A stretch of DNA of 64,000 bases from Paraburkholderia fungorum. Lineage in GTDB: Bacteria > Pseudomonadota > Gammaproteobacteria > Burkholderiales > Burkholderiaceae. The notes below the pieces were generated by a model. That model was not told where the DNA came from, searched no databases, and saw only the letters and a list, made by a program, of their open reading frames with translations. The DNA lies in the NCBI RefSeq assembly GCF_902833645.1, contig NZ_CADFGE010000006.1, forward strand, positions 124,001-188,000, in the 5' to 3' direction. The position numbers and the translations under genes were made by a program. Shown here in pieces: positions 26,501 to 34,716 of the stretch (positions within the stretch are counted from its first letter, which is position 1; each line of letters opens with the position of its first letter).

Positions 26501-27374
26501 CTAGGGCCGAACTGCAGCGCTTTTACTCTGCTTGGTTGACTTGGAGCGTAGAGGAGTGCCCGGTGTTCTCGAATAGACATTGACCCGAGCCGCAAATTGC
26601 GCCGTCAATTTCGGAGTAATCCCTGTCGTTTTTAAAGCGTCCAGATAGTCGGCACACCATTGCATCATCGCGATTCGTTGAGCCAGGTACTTGGCTTGAT
26701 TGTAGTCACCCGCTGTACCTTCTTCGATGTGAGCGAGCTGCATTTCGACGTGGTCCTTTTCCCAGCCATGTTCGCGCAGCAAGGTGCTCGCGGTGTGTCG
26801 TGTGCCATGACCGACCATGCGGCCCTTGTATCCGATCCTTGCAAATACACCGTTGATAGTGTTCTCGCTGATGACATCGTTCTTCCAGCCAATGCCGGGG
26901 TAGAGATATCTTTGCTTACCGGTTTGCTTGTACAGTTCCCGCAGTTGTGCCACGAGTTGCGCCGGAAGAGAAATGACGATGTCTCGGCGCATCTTCATCT
27001 TTTCTCTAGAAATTTTCCACAGGGCGGAGTCGAAATCAATTTCTGTCCATTTGGCAAAACGGACCATGCTAGGGCGGCTTGCCGTCCAGATAGTCATCCA
27101 TGCGGCAGTGCGTTGTATGAACCGGCTCGTTGATCGGTCGAGAGCCTTTAGAAAATCGGGAAGTTCAGGTTCAAGCAGATGCGGATAGGGCTTGGCCTTA
27201 GGCGCTTCCTTGGCAATGACTTTCAGTTCTGACGCAGGGTTGTTTTCGCATTTGCCTCGGGCAATGGCCTGGCTGAAGATCTCGCGTAACCATCCGCGTA
27301 CCTTTTTCGATACGTTCAGTGCGTTGCGCTTTTGATGGCTTGGCTGACTCAACCTGCTTGATTGTCAGTGGCAT
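26501..27374 (-). pseudogene. P4-type tyrosine integrase, N-terminally deleted and frameshifted
   Basis: ATG 27374 starts a typical integrase N-terminus (MPLTIKQVESAKP), but the frame is lost after about 13 codons. A second frame, open from TTG 27352, carries the core-binding and catalytic domains: NVSKKVRGWLREIFSQAIARG, ASRPSM with the first catalytic Arg, HGTRHTAST with the His-x-x-Arg pair and the late H and Y region (AHIEEGTAGDYNQ). About 120-140 residues of DUF4102 are missing between the parts. It is located next to the tRNA as in intact islands. The downstream frame could still give a truncated protein. Confidence 0.75.
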
Positions 27375-27383
27375 GACCGTCAC

Positions 27384-27433
27384 CTAGTACATTGGAGGAA
27401 CTCGAACTTTCAATGTACTGGCTAATGTACTAC
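27384..27433. promoter_or_regulatory. possible integrase arm-type sites, right end
   Basis: Three copies of an AATGTACT-like motif occur: inverted in CTAGTACATTGG (27384-27395), then CAATGTACTGG and TAATGTACTAC within 27411-27433. They lie between the integrase start and the att repeat, the expected place for arm sites and integrase autoregulation. Confidence 0.4.
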
Positions 27434-27445
27434 TTTGCTGCTGGT

Positions 27446-27573
27446 TTTTAGGTAATCTTCGGTGGAACCGGATGGAAGCTCAGAAAACAAAAAGCCCGCA
27501 GTAGCGGGCTTTTCCGGCGGGTCAGAGGACTTTGATGGAAGTCTCTGGAAGCTTAGATGGTGCCCAGGAGAGG
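27446..27573. repeat. right direct repeat (att site) at the intact tRNA-Leu
   Basis: Near-identical to 19787-19915. It overlaps the last bases of the tRNA-Leu gene and carries its terminator hairpin. Confidence 0.85.
27490..27513 (-). terminator. terminator of tRNA-Leu (27558-27644)
   Basis: AAAAGCCCGC-AGTA-GCGGGCTTTT, a perfect 10-bp stem; read on the minus strand it ends in a T-rich tract. Confidence 0.85.
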
Positions 27574-27644
27574 ACTCGAACCTCCACGGTGTTGCCACCG
27601 CTAGGACCTGAACCTAGTGCGTCTACCAATTCCGCCACCTGGGC
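27558..27644 (-). tRNA. tRNA-Leu (anticodon CAG), integration target
   Basis: An 87-nt type II tRNA with encoded CCA. The acceptor GCCCAGG pairs with CCTGGGC; the anticodon stem-loop CTAGG-TTCAGGT-CCTAG gives CAG, reading CUG. It has a long variable arm (GGTGGCAACACC) and T-loop GGTTCGAGTCC. The island's right repeat begins in its 3' end without damaging it. Confidence 0.95.
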
Positions 27645-27665
27645 ACGTCTTCAAGCTAGACCGAC

Positions 27666-27693
27666 ATTTTAGCGTGATGATGCAGCGTGTCAA
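27666..27693 (-). promoter_or_regulatory. promoter of tRNA-Leu (27558-27644)
   Basis: On the minus strand TTGACA (27693-27688) and TAAAAT (27671-27666) are 16 bp apart, ending 21 bases before the mature 5' end. Confidence 0.75.
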
Positions 27694-27856
27694 TCCCTAC
27701 ATGCAAACAAACTATCGCTTCATCAACCGCCCGGTTGTGCCATGCAGCAGAGCAAAACTCTACTGCCCGACAATGGCCGATTCACATCAACCCAACCGTC
27801 CTGCTAACCACGTTATCCGCTCGAAAAAACTGAACCGGATCACGTAGCCTCACACA

Positions 27857-27900
27857 AAAAGTAAAGCCGCCTATGTGAAACATCAGGCGGCTTTACTTTT
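27857..27900 (-). terminator. strong bidirectional terminator between the tRNA-Leu genes
   Basis: A perfect 16-bp inverted repeat (AAAAGTAAAGCCGCCT and its complement) surrounds a 12-nt loop that itself contains ATGT/ACAT. A and T tracts flank it, so it can stop transcription both ways. It ends the 27,906-27,992 tRNA transcript. Confidence 0.85.
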
Positions 27901-27905
27901 GAATC

Positions 27906-27992
27906 TGGTGCCCAAGAGAGGACTCGAACCTCCACAGTGTTGCCACCGCTAGGACCTGAACCTAGTGCGTCTACCAATTTCGCCACCTGGGC
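27906..27992 (-). tRNA. tRNA-Leu (anticodon CAG), second copy
   Basis: An 87-nt near-copy of the first tRNA-Leu with the same anticodon loop TTCAGGT and encoded CCA. It differs at a few positions, including one G-U pair in the acceptor stem and a change in the D-stem region. Confidence 0.95.
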
Positions 27993-28016
27993 AGGTGATG
28001 AACAGCAAAGACCGCC

Positions 28017-28044
28017 ATTATAGCGACAGATTCAGGGCTGTCAA
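28017..28044 (-). promoter_or_regulatory. promoter of the second tRNA-Leu
   Basis: Consensus TTGACA (28044-28039) and TATAAT (28022-28017) on the minus strand, 16 bp apart, 24 bases before the mature tRNA. The remaining sequence up to rnr (28,045-28,296) shows no gene. Confidence 0.85.
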
Positions 28045-28296
28045 GCCTTTCTCAAAAGTCGCTTAAACATTGCCGCGGCGAGTCTGCAGGCGGCTCACAG
28101 CGATTCTCGACGGGCCGCTTGGCGCGCGAGACGGGTGTTAGAATGCCTCGCAGTAGTTCGTTGGCACGGTGCACACGCCCGTCGGACTCAGATTTGAACG
28201 AGCCGGACCCGAGCAGCCCTTTCAGTGCAATCGCAAGTGCAACTTAAGCGCAACCCAAACGCTTCTTAAGCCGAGCCACATCGCCGACCGACGTCC

Positions 28297-30813
28297 ATGC
28301 AACGAGAAAAAATCATCGATAAGCCCTTGAGCAAATTCCCGTATCCGATCCCAAGCCGCGAAGAAATCCTGGGCGTCCTGCGCACGAGTGAAGCGCCGCT
28401 TGCCGCGAACGACATCGCCGAAGCCCTGTCGATCAAGCGCCAGGAGCGCGAAGGATTTTTCAAGCGGCTGGGCGCCATGGAGCGCGACGGCCAGATCCGG
28501 CTCGATCAGCGCAATCTCTACCAGCTGACCCATCCGTCCAACTTTGTCGCGGGCCGCGTACAGGGCCATCGCGACGGCTACGGTTTTCTCATTCGCGACG
28601 ACGGCCAGGACGACCTGTTCCTGCCCACCGGCGAGATGCAGAAGGTCATGCACAACGATCGCGTGCTGGCGCGCATCGTCGGCTACGACCGCCGCGGCAG
28701 GCCGGAAGGGCACATCGTCGAAGTCACTGATCGCGCCAACAAGCGGGTGATCGGCCGGCTGCTCAACGAGAACGGCGCATTGATCGTGGCGCCCGAAGAC
28801 AAGCGCATCGGTCACGATATCCTGATCGCGCAGAACACCAAGAAGGCCAAGGTCGGCCAGGTGGTGGTGGTCGAACTGACCGATTTCCCGAGCCGTCATT
28901 CGCAGCCGCTCGGCCGCGTGGTGGAAGTGCTCGGCGATATCGACGACCCCGGCATGGAAATCGAAATCGCGGTGCGCAAGTACGGTGTGCCGCATGAATT
29001 CAGCCAGGCCGCGCTCGACGAAGCCGCCAAGCTTCCGGACGAAGTACGCCCGGCCGACGCGCGTCATCGCATCGATCTGCGCGATGTGCCGCTCGTCACG
29101 ATCGACGGTGAAGATGCCCGCGACTTCGACGACGCGGTCTACTGCGAACCGGTTCAGGTCGGCCGCGGCGAAGGCTTCCGCCTGATCGTCGCGATCGCGG
29201 ACGTCTCGCACTATGTGCATCCGCAGAGCGGGCTCGACGCCGATGCGCTCGAGCGCAGCACCTCGGTGTACTTCCCGCGCCGCGTGATTCCCATGCTGCC
29301 GGAAAAGCTGTCGAACGGACTGTGTTCGCTGAATCCGCACGTCGATCGTTGCGTGCTGGTGTGCGACATGATCGTCACCACCCGTGGCGAAGTGAAGGCG
29401 TATCAGTTCTATCCGGGCGTCATCAACTCGGCCGCGCGCCTGACCTACACGGAAGTGGCGGCGGTGCTCAAGAACACCAAGGGCCCGGAGGCGGCGCGCC
29501 GCGCGGCGTTGCTGCCGCAACTGCAGAATCTGTACGGCGTCTACAAGTCGCTGTTCGCCGCGCGCCAGAAGCGCGGTGCGATCGACTTCGATACGACCGA
29601 GACGTACATCGTCTGCAATGCGCAGGGCAAGATCGAACAGATCATTCCGCGCACCCGCAACGACGCACACAAGCTGATTGAGGAATGCATGCTGGCCGCG
29701 AATGTCTGCGCGGCCGACTTCCTCAAGCGCAACAAGCACCCGGGGCTGTTCCGCGTGCACGCGGGGCCGACTGCCGAGAAGCTCGAGAATCTGCGTACCT
29801 TCCTGCGCGGCATGGGCCTTACGCTGGCCGGCGGCGACAAGCCGCACGCCAGCGACTACGCCGCGCTGATGGCGCAGATCCGCGATCGGCCGGACGCGCA
29901 GATGCTGCAGACCATGCTGCTGCGCTCGATGCAACAGGCCGTCTATAGTCCGGACAACATCGGCCACTTCGGTCTCGCATACGAGGCGTATGCGCACTTC
30001 ACGAGTCCGATCCGCCGCTATCCCGACCTGCTTACGCACCGCGCGATCTACGCGATTCTGCAAGGCCGCAAGTATCAGCCGGAGCCGCCGCAGGGCGTCG
30101 AGTTGAATACGGCGCTGTCGCCGCGCGCCCGCGCGATGCAGCAGGCCGACGACGAAAAGCGCGGCCGCCAGCGTGGCAACAACGTGGCGATCTGGGAAGA
30201 GCTCGGTCTGCACTGCTCGGCCAACGAGCGCCGCGCCGACGAAGCCTCGCGCGACGTCGAAGCCTGGCTCAAGTGCTACTTCATGCGCGACAAGCTCGGC
30301 GAAGAGTACGGCGGCATGGTTAACGGCGTGACGTCGTTCGGCATTTTTGTGCAGCTCGACTCGCTCTTCATCGAAGGCCTCGTGCACGTTACCGAACTGG
30401 GCTCGGACTACTTCCAGTACGACGAAATCAAGAACGAGCTGCGCGGCGAGCGCACCGGCATTCGCTACCGCCTGTCGGATCGCGTGCGGGTGCAGGTGAG
30501 CCGCGTCGATCTCGACGCGCGCAAGATCGACTTCCGCCTCGTGCGCGATACGCCGATCAAGCCGCCCACGGGCCGACCGGCGCTTGCCGACAAAGCTTCA
30601 AGCGAAAGCGGCGGGGCGCGCGTGCGTTCGTTGCCGCCGGTGGACGGCGGGGCAGGCGGCGCCGCGGCGGGCGCGGGTGGCCGGCGCAAGAAGGCTGCGC
30701 CGGCACAAACCGCGGCCGTCAAGGAAGCGCGCGCGGCACGCGGCGCGGCGAAGAAGCACGGCGGCGCGGCGGCCAAGGCGGCCTCGAAACCGCAGGCCCG
30801 CAAGAAGCGCTGA
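28297..30813 (+). CDS. rnr: ribonuclease R
   Basis: An 838-residue 3'-5' exoribonuclease that degrades structured RNA and helps in RNA quality control and stress. After an N-terminal helix-turn-helix-like segment and cold-shock domains (GYGFLIRDDGQDDLFLP), the RNB catalytic domain carries DGEDARDFDDAV near residue 270, the metal-binding aspartates. The S1 domain follows (GVTSFGIFVQLDSLFIEGLVH), then an 80-residue tail rich in Ala, Gly, Lys and Arg that probably binds RNA. ATG 28297 was chosen for the family N-terminus. It precedes rlmB, the usual proteobacterial order. Confidence 0.95.
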   Translation: MQREKIIDKPLSKFPYPIPSREEILGVLRTSEAPLAANDIAEALSIKRQEREGFFKRLGAMERDGQIRLDQRNLYQLTHPSNFVAGRVQGHRDGYGFLIRDDGQDDLFLPTGEMQKVMHNDRVLARIVGYDRRGRPEGHIVEVTDRANKRVIGRLLNENGALIVAPEDKRIGHDILIAQNTKKAKVGQVVVVELTDFPSRHSQPLGRVVEVLGDIDDPGMEIEIAVRKYGVPHEFSQAALDEAAKLPDEVRPADARHRIDLRDVPLVTIDGEDARDFDDAVYCEPVQVGRGEGFRLIVAIADVSHYVHPQSGLDADALERSTSVYFPRRVIPMLPEKLSNGLCSLNPHVDRCVLVCDMIVTTRGEVKAYQFYPGVINSAARLTYTEVAAVLKNTKGPEAARRAALLPQLQNLYGVYKSLFAARQKRGAIDFDTTETYIVCNAQGKIEQIIPRTRNDAHKLIEECMLAANVCAADFLKRNKHPGLFRVHAGPTAEKLENLRTFLRGMGLTLAGGDKPHASDYAALMAQIRDRPDAQMLQTMLLRSMQQAVYSPDNIGHFGLAYEAYAHFTSPIRRYPDLLTHRAIYAILQGRKYQPEPPQGVELNTALSPRARAMQQADDEKRGRQRGNNVAIWEELGLHCSANERRADEASRDVEAWLKCYFMRDKLGEEYGGMVNGVTSFGIFVQLDSLFIEGLVHVTELGSDYFQYDEIKNELRGERTGIRYRLSDRVRVQVSRVDLDARKIDFRLVRDTPIKPPTGRPALADKASSESGGARVRSLPPVDGGAGGAAAGAGGRRKKAAPAQTAAVKEARAARGAAKKHGGAAAKAASKPQARKKR

Positions 30814-30995
30814 AGTCGCCTGGCGGCTTGAACCGCGCGCATCGGGTACGTGCCAACGTATCGGGTGCGCGCGGTCTTCGTTTCATCGCAATCAATCCGG
30901 GTATCGAAGCAGATACGCCGGCAATGCAGTAAGCAGACTCGTATTCATCACCGTAGCGCGTATTCCAGGGCGCGCTCAATCAAAGGTTTTCAGTC

Positions 30996-31739
30996 ATGTC
31001 ACGTCTCAAGGTTCTATACGGTTTCCACGCAGTGACCGCGCGTATGCGGCACGACGCGTCGTCGGTCGAAGAGGTTTATTACGACGCTACGCGCAAAGAC
31101 CGGCGCATGACCGAATTCCTGCATGCGGCGAAAGAGGCCGGTGTGCGTCTGATCGCTGCCGACGAAACGCGTTTGTGGGGGCTCGCGCATACCGAGCGTC
31201 ACCAGGGCGTGGTCGCGCGTGCGGGCGACATGCCGCTTGCGCAGAATCTGGCCGAACTGCTCGACGGTATCAATGGTTCGCCGTTGATTCTGGTGCTGGA
31301 CGGCGTGACCGATCCGCACAATCTCGGCGCCTGCCTGCGTGTGGCCGATGCGGCCGGCGCGCACGCGGTGATCGCGCCGCGCGACCGCGCGGTGGGTTTG
31401 AACGCGACCGCGGCAAAGGTGGCGAGTGGCGCAGCCGACACCGTGCCGTACATCACCGTGACGAATCTGGCGCGCGCGCTGCGTGAGTTGAAGGACGCGG
31501 GGGTGTGGGTGGTCGGCACTGCCGGCGAAGCCACCAAGAGCCTCTACGAGACCGAGCTCGACGGTCCGGTCGCGCTGGTGATGGGCGCCGAAGGCGAGGG
31601 CATGCGGCGCCTCACGCGCGATACCTGCGACGTGGTCATGCAGATTCCGATGGCGGGTACGGTCGAAAGCCTGAATGTTTCGGTGGCGAGCGGCGTGTGT
31701 CTGTTCGAAGCCGTGCGGCAGCGTTCGGTGAAGAAGTAA
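30996..31739 (+). CDS. rlmB: 23S rRNA (guanosine-2'-O)-methyltransferase RlmB
   Basis: A 247-residue SpoU/TrmH methyltransferase that modifies G2251 in the peptidyl-transferase region of 23S rRNA using S-adenosylmethionine. The N-terminal substrate-binding domain begins LYGFHAVTARM. The knotted SPOUT domain shows DGVTDPHNLGACLRVADAAG (motif 1), GAEGEGMRRL (motif 2) and IPMAGTVESLNVSVASGV (motif 3). It follows rnr by 182 bases in the same direction, and rpiA follows it by 76 bases. Confidence 0.95.
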   Translation: MSRLKVLYGFHAVTARMRHDASSVEEVYYDATRKDRRMTEFLHAAKEAGVRLIAADETRLWGLAHTERHQGVVARAGDMPLAQNLAELLDGINGSPLILVLDGVTDPHNLGACLRVADAAGAHAVIAPRDRAVGLNATAAKVASGAADTVPYITVTNLARALRELKDAGVWVVGTAGEATKSLYETELDGPVALVMGAEGEGMRRLTRDTCDVVMQIPMAGTVESLNVSVASGVCLFEAVRQRSVKK

Positions 31740-31815
31740 GCGCCAATAAGCGAAAACCGGCGACCGCTCCCGACTCCGGTAAACTTGTCGTTTTTTACGC
31801 TCGCCAGCATTCCCC

Positions 31816-32511
31816 ATGACTCAAGACGAACTCAAGCAACTGGTCGGCCAGGCCGCCGCCGACTATGTGAACGCCAACGTGCCGGAGGGCTCCGTGATCG
31901 GCGTCGGCACCGGCTCCACCGCGAACTGTTTCATCGACGCGCTGGCCGCCAGCAAAACCCGTTATCGCGGCGCGGTGTCGAGCTCGCTCGCCACCACCGC
32001 GCGTTTGCAAGCGCACGGTTTCAAGGTGCTCGATCTCAACGAAATCGATTCGCTGCCGGTGTATGTGGACGGCGCCGATGAGATCGACCACGGCGGCGCG
32101 ATGATCAAGGGCGGCGGCGGCGCGCTGACGCGCGAGAAGATCGTCGCCTCGGTGTCGGATGTATTCGTTTGCATCGCCGACGCGAGCAAGCTGGTCGACA
32201 CGCTCGGCAACTTCCCGCTGCCGATCGAAGTCGTGCCGATGGCGCGCACGGCGATCGGCCGCCGAGTGACGGCGCTCGGCGGCGTGCCGGTGGTGCGCGT
32301 GACCAAAGAGGGCGTGCCGTTCATCACCGATAACGGCAACGAGATCATCGACGTCAAGGGTCTGCGCATCAGCGACCCGCGCACGCTGGAAATGCACATC
32401 AATGCATGGCCGGGCGTAGTGACGGTGGGCCTGTTCGCGGGCCGCGGCGCCAATCTGTGCATGCTCGGCACGGACACCGGCGTCGAGACGATCGACTACA
32501 ACAAGAACTGA
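31816..32511 (+). CDS. rpiA: ribose-5-phosphate isomerase A
   Basis: A 231-residue RpiA, interconverting ribose-5-P and ribulose-5-P in the non-oxidative pentose phosphate pathway. Visible motifs are GVGTGSTANCFIDAL (phosphate loop), VDGADEID with the catalytic-site acids, and KGGGGALTREKI with the catalytic lysine region. It is of normal length. A GC-rich hairpin at 32,559-32,582 ends the transcript. Confidence 0.96.
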   Translation: MTQDELKQLVGQAAADYVNANVPEGSVIGVGTGSTANCFIDALAASKTRYRGAVSSSLATTARLQAHGFKVLDLNEIDSLPVYVDGADEIDHGGAMIKGGGGALTREKIVASVSDVFVCIADASKLVDTLGNFPLPIEVVPMARTAIGRRVTALGGVPVVRVTKEGVPFITDNGNEIIDVKGLRISDPRTLEMHINAWPGVVTVGLFAGRGANLCMLGTDTGVETIDYNKN

Positions 32512-32558
32512 GCACGGCGCTTCCGCCAGCCGTTTTGTCGTCGGTTTTATCGTCTTAC

Positions 32559-32582
32559 GCGAGCCCGCCGCAGCGGGCTCGC
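32559..32582 (+). terminator. hairpin after rpiA
   Basis: GCGAGCCCGC-CGCA-GCGGGCTCGC is a perfect 10-bp stem with a tetraloop; the following tract is pyrimidine-rich rather than pure T, so termination strength is uncertain. Confidence 0.6.
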
Positions 32583-32748
32583 TCTCCCTCCCTTGCGCAT
32601 CCCCCCAGTTCACAATAAGCGAATCGCGAAGCGCGGCGATTCGCCGACTGTCGCGCGTCGAATGTGGGCATACGCACGCACAGTCGGTGATCTGGCACAT
32701 ACACTCGTCGATATGGCCGTTGGGCGTTTATCTACAGGTGGGAAGATC

Positions 32749-33933
32749 ATGAGAGTGGCGATCGTGCACGACTGGCTCGTCGCGCCCGGCGGCGCTGAAA
32801 GGGTGCTCGAGCAGATCATTGCGTGTTTTCCCGATGCTGATCTCTTTAGTCTCGTCGATTTTCTCGAAGACCGCCGGTTTCTGGGCGGCAAACCCGTTAC
32901 GACGTCGTTCATTCAGAGTCTGCCGTTTGCACGGCGGCGCCATCGCGCGTATTTGCCGCTGATTCCGCTGGCGATCGGGCAGTTCGATCTTTCGGATTAC
33001 GACCTGATCGTCTCGAGTTCGCCGCTGGCTGCCAGGGGCATATTGACAGGCCCCGCTCAGATACACGTGAGCTACGTGCATTCGCCAATGCGCTACGCGT
33101 GGGATCTGCAACATGAATACCTGCGCGAAGCGAATCTGACGCGCGGGCCGAAATCATGGATCGTGCGGGCATGGTTCCATTATCTGCGCGGATGGGATTC
33201 GCATTCGGCGAACAGCGCCGATCGTCTGATCGCAAGCTCGCGTTTGGTGGCGCGCCATGTGATGAAAACCTGCCGGCGCGACGCAGCGGTGATTCCGCCT
33301 CCGGTCGACGTGCACAGGTTCGAACCGCGCATGCAAAAGGAAGACTTCTACCTGAGCGTCTCGCGGATGGTGCCTGACAAGCGCATCGAACTGATCGTCG
33401 AAACCTTCAACGCAACACCGCACCGCAAGCTGGTCGTGATCGGAGACGGGCCGGAGATGGGGGCGATTCGCACCAAGGCCGGTTCGAACGTGACGATTCT
33501 CGGCGCGCAGCCGTCCGAGGTTGTCGAAGATCACCTGCAACGCGCGCGCGCCTTCGTTCTCGCCGCCGAAGAGGACTTCGGCACCGTCGCGCTCGATGCG
33601 CAGGCGTGCGGCACGCCGGTCATTGCATTCGGCAAGGGCGAAGCACTCGAGACCGTGGTGCCGCTCGGCGATATGCGTCCTACCGGCGTGTACTTCGCCT
33701 GCCAGACGGTCGCGTCGCTGCTCGGCGCGATTAACCGCTTCGAGCGGCACAGCGGGCGGATTACGCCGGCGGCATGCCGCGCGAATGCAGAGCGGTTTTC
33801 CACGACGGTATTCCGCCGCGCCTTCATGGCCGAAGTGACCCGCACGATCGCGACATCGGGCGGGCGGACGCGAATAGCGGGCGAGCGGCTCGAGCACGAT
33901 CTGGCAACCCGGGATATCGCATGGCCAGGCTAG
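32749..33933 (+). CDS. glycosyltransferase family 4
   Basis: A 394-residue GT-B glycosyltransferase. It begins MRVAIVHDWLVAPGGAERVL, contains SYVHSPMRYAWDLQHEYL (a signature of WbaZ/mannosyltransferase-like enzymes) and has the nucleotide-sugar motif EEDFGTVALDAQACGTPVIAF. The ATG at 32749 has AGGTGGGAAG upstream; the frame is open earlier but without family sequence. It probably transfers a hexose onto a lipid-linked glycan in exopolysaccharide assembly, together with the GT2 and sugar-1-P transferase genes beyond the higBA pair. Confidence 0.88.
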   Translation: MRVAIVHDWLVAPGGAERVLEQIIACFPDADLFSLVDFLEDRRFLGGKPVTTSFIQSLPFARRRHRAYLPLIPLAIGQFDLSDYDLIVSSSPLAARGILTGPAQIHVSYVHSPMRYAWDLQHEYLREANLTRGPKSWIVRAWFHYLRGWDSHSANSADRLIASSRLVARHVMKTCRRDAAVIPPPVDVHRFEPRMQKEDFYLSVSRMVPDKRIELIVETFNATPHRKLVVIGDGPEMGAIRTKAGSNVTILGAQPSEVVEDHLQRARAFVLAAEEDFGTVALDAQACGTPVIAFGKGEALETVVPLGDMRPTGVYFACQTVASLLGAINRFERHSGRITPAACRANAERFSTTVFRRAFMAEVTRTIATSGGRTRIAGERLEHDLATRDIAWPG

Positions 33934-33956
33934 CGCCTGCCAGGGCGCGGCCGGAG

Positions 33957-34253
33957 ATGCTCGCAGAAGCGAATAAATAGCTGTTCTATATAAAGCAACA
34001 TCCGGGGGCGCGCAGTGCGCTGTTGACGTGGTATGCGCTGGCGCAGGCTTGCCTCGCATATGGCTATAACGACCTGAAGAAAACGCTCGCGGGCGTGGAC
34101 TGCGTGCCGCCGCCAGACACTGTATTCGAGGTGGGCGGCAAGCGGTTCTGGATTATCGCGGCGATTCACTACAACAGGCAGTCGTGGTTCGTTCGTCATG
34201 TGTTGACGCATGCGGAATCCGACCTTTGGACGAGGAAGAATTTAAATTCATGA
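33957..34253 (+). pseudogene. HigB-like toxin with an in-frame TAG at codon 8
   Basis: From ATG 33957 the frame reads MLAEANK then TAG (33978-33980) and continues LFYIKQHPGARSALLTWYAL, ending with the HigB C-terminal signature FWIIAAIHYNRQSWFVRHVLTHAE. The distance from the ATG to HPGA equals that from Met to HPDA in HigB toxins, so this is the true start with one codon turned to amber. HigB is a ribosome-dependent mRNA endonuclease. Initiation at later TTG or CTG codons would lack the N-terminal strand. Its TGA overlaps the antitoxin ATG. Confidence 0.7.
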
Positions 34254-34672
34254 ATGCCGATCGCCTTCCGGGAACCTTTCCCGACATCGCTCAAACCTGG
34301 GCCACACTGCAAGCCCAGTTGCCGATCACGCCTATTCGTAATGAGCAGGATTATCAGACGATGGCGCGGCTCGCCAGCGCACTCGCCGATCACCTGAACG
34401 GTAGCGGGGAAAATCCGCTAACCGATCTGTTTGCGATCGTCAACGATCTGATCGAAAACTGGGAAGCGAGCAACGTGACGATCCCGAAAGCGGAGCCGCG
34501 CGAGGTGCTGCGGCATCTGCTGGAGACGCACGGACTCAAGCAGAAGGATCTGATCGGTATCGCATCACCCACGGTGGTGAGCGATATCCTCGCGGGCCGG
34601 CGCGCCATCAGCAAAAAGGTGGCGAAGGCGCTGGCGCTGCGTTTTCATACTGACGTCAGCGCGTTTCTATAA
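34250..34672 (+). CDS. HigA-like antitoxin (XRE-type HTH)
   Basis: A 140-residue antitoxin of the HigA group in which the helix-turn-helix is C-terminal: REVLRHLLETHGLKQKDLIG then SPTVVSDILAGRRAISKKVA. The N-terminal half would neutralise the toxin. ATG 34250 overlaps the toxin stop (ATGA) and has GAGGAAG upstream. The gene is intact while the toxin is not, so it is now probably an orphan antitoxin or simple autoregulator. Confidence 0.85.
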   Translation: MNADRLPGTFPDIAQTWATLQAQLPITPIRNEQDYQTMARLASALADHLNGSGENPLTDLFAIVNDLIENWEASNVTIPKAEPREVLRHLLETHGLKQKDLIGIASPTVVSDILAGRRAISKKVAKALALRFHTDVSAFL

Positions 34673-34716
34673 GCACGCCGCAGCGCACAGCCCCGTGCTG
34701 AGCGCTGTGACCGTGT

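Larger units (their letters stand above)
19787..27573. mobile_element. T6SS-cargo genomic island integrated at tRNA-Leu
   Basis: The island is bounded by a 129-bp repeat (19787-19915) and a 128-bp near-copy (27446-27573), each ending with the 3' end of tRNA-Leu including CCA. It holds, from the tRNA side, an integrase pseudogene, vgrG, an effector lipase, its immunity protein, PAAR and a tiny lipoprotein, all on the minus strand. The GC content falls at both edges. With the integrase broken it is probably immobile by itself. Confidence 0.8.

Noticed and set aside
19787..27573. Prophage interpretation of the tRNA-Leu island
   Set aside because: VgrG resembles phage tail spike proteins, but no capsid, terminase, tail-sheath, lysis or replication genes are present, and the lipase-immunity-PAAR neighbours point to T6SS cargo.
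28222..30387. A 721-residue open frame on the minus strand
   Set aside because: Antisense to rnr, whose domains and catalytic residues are unmistakable; the minus-strand product shows no family features.
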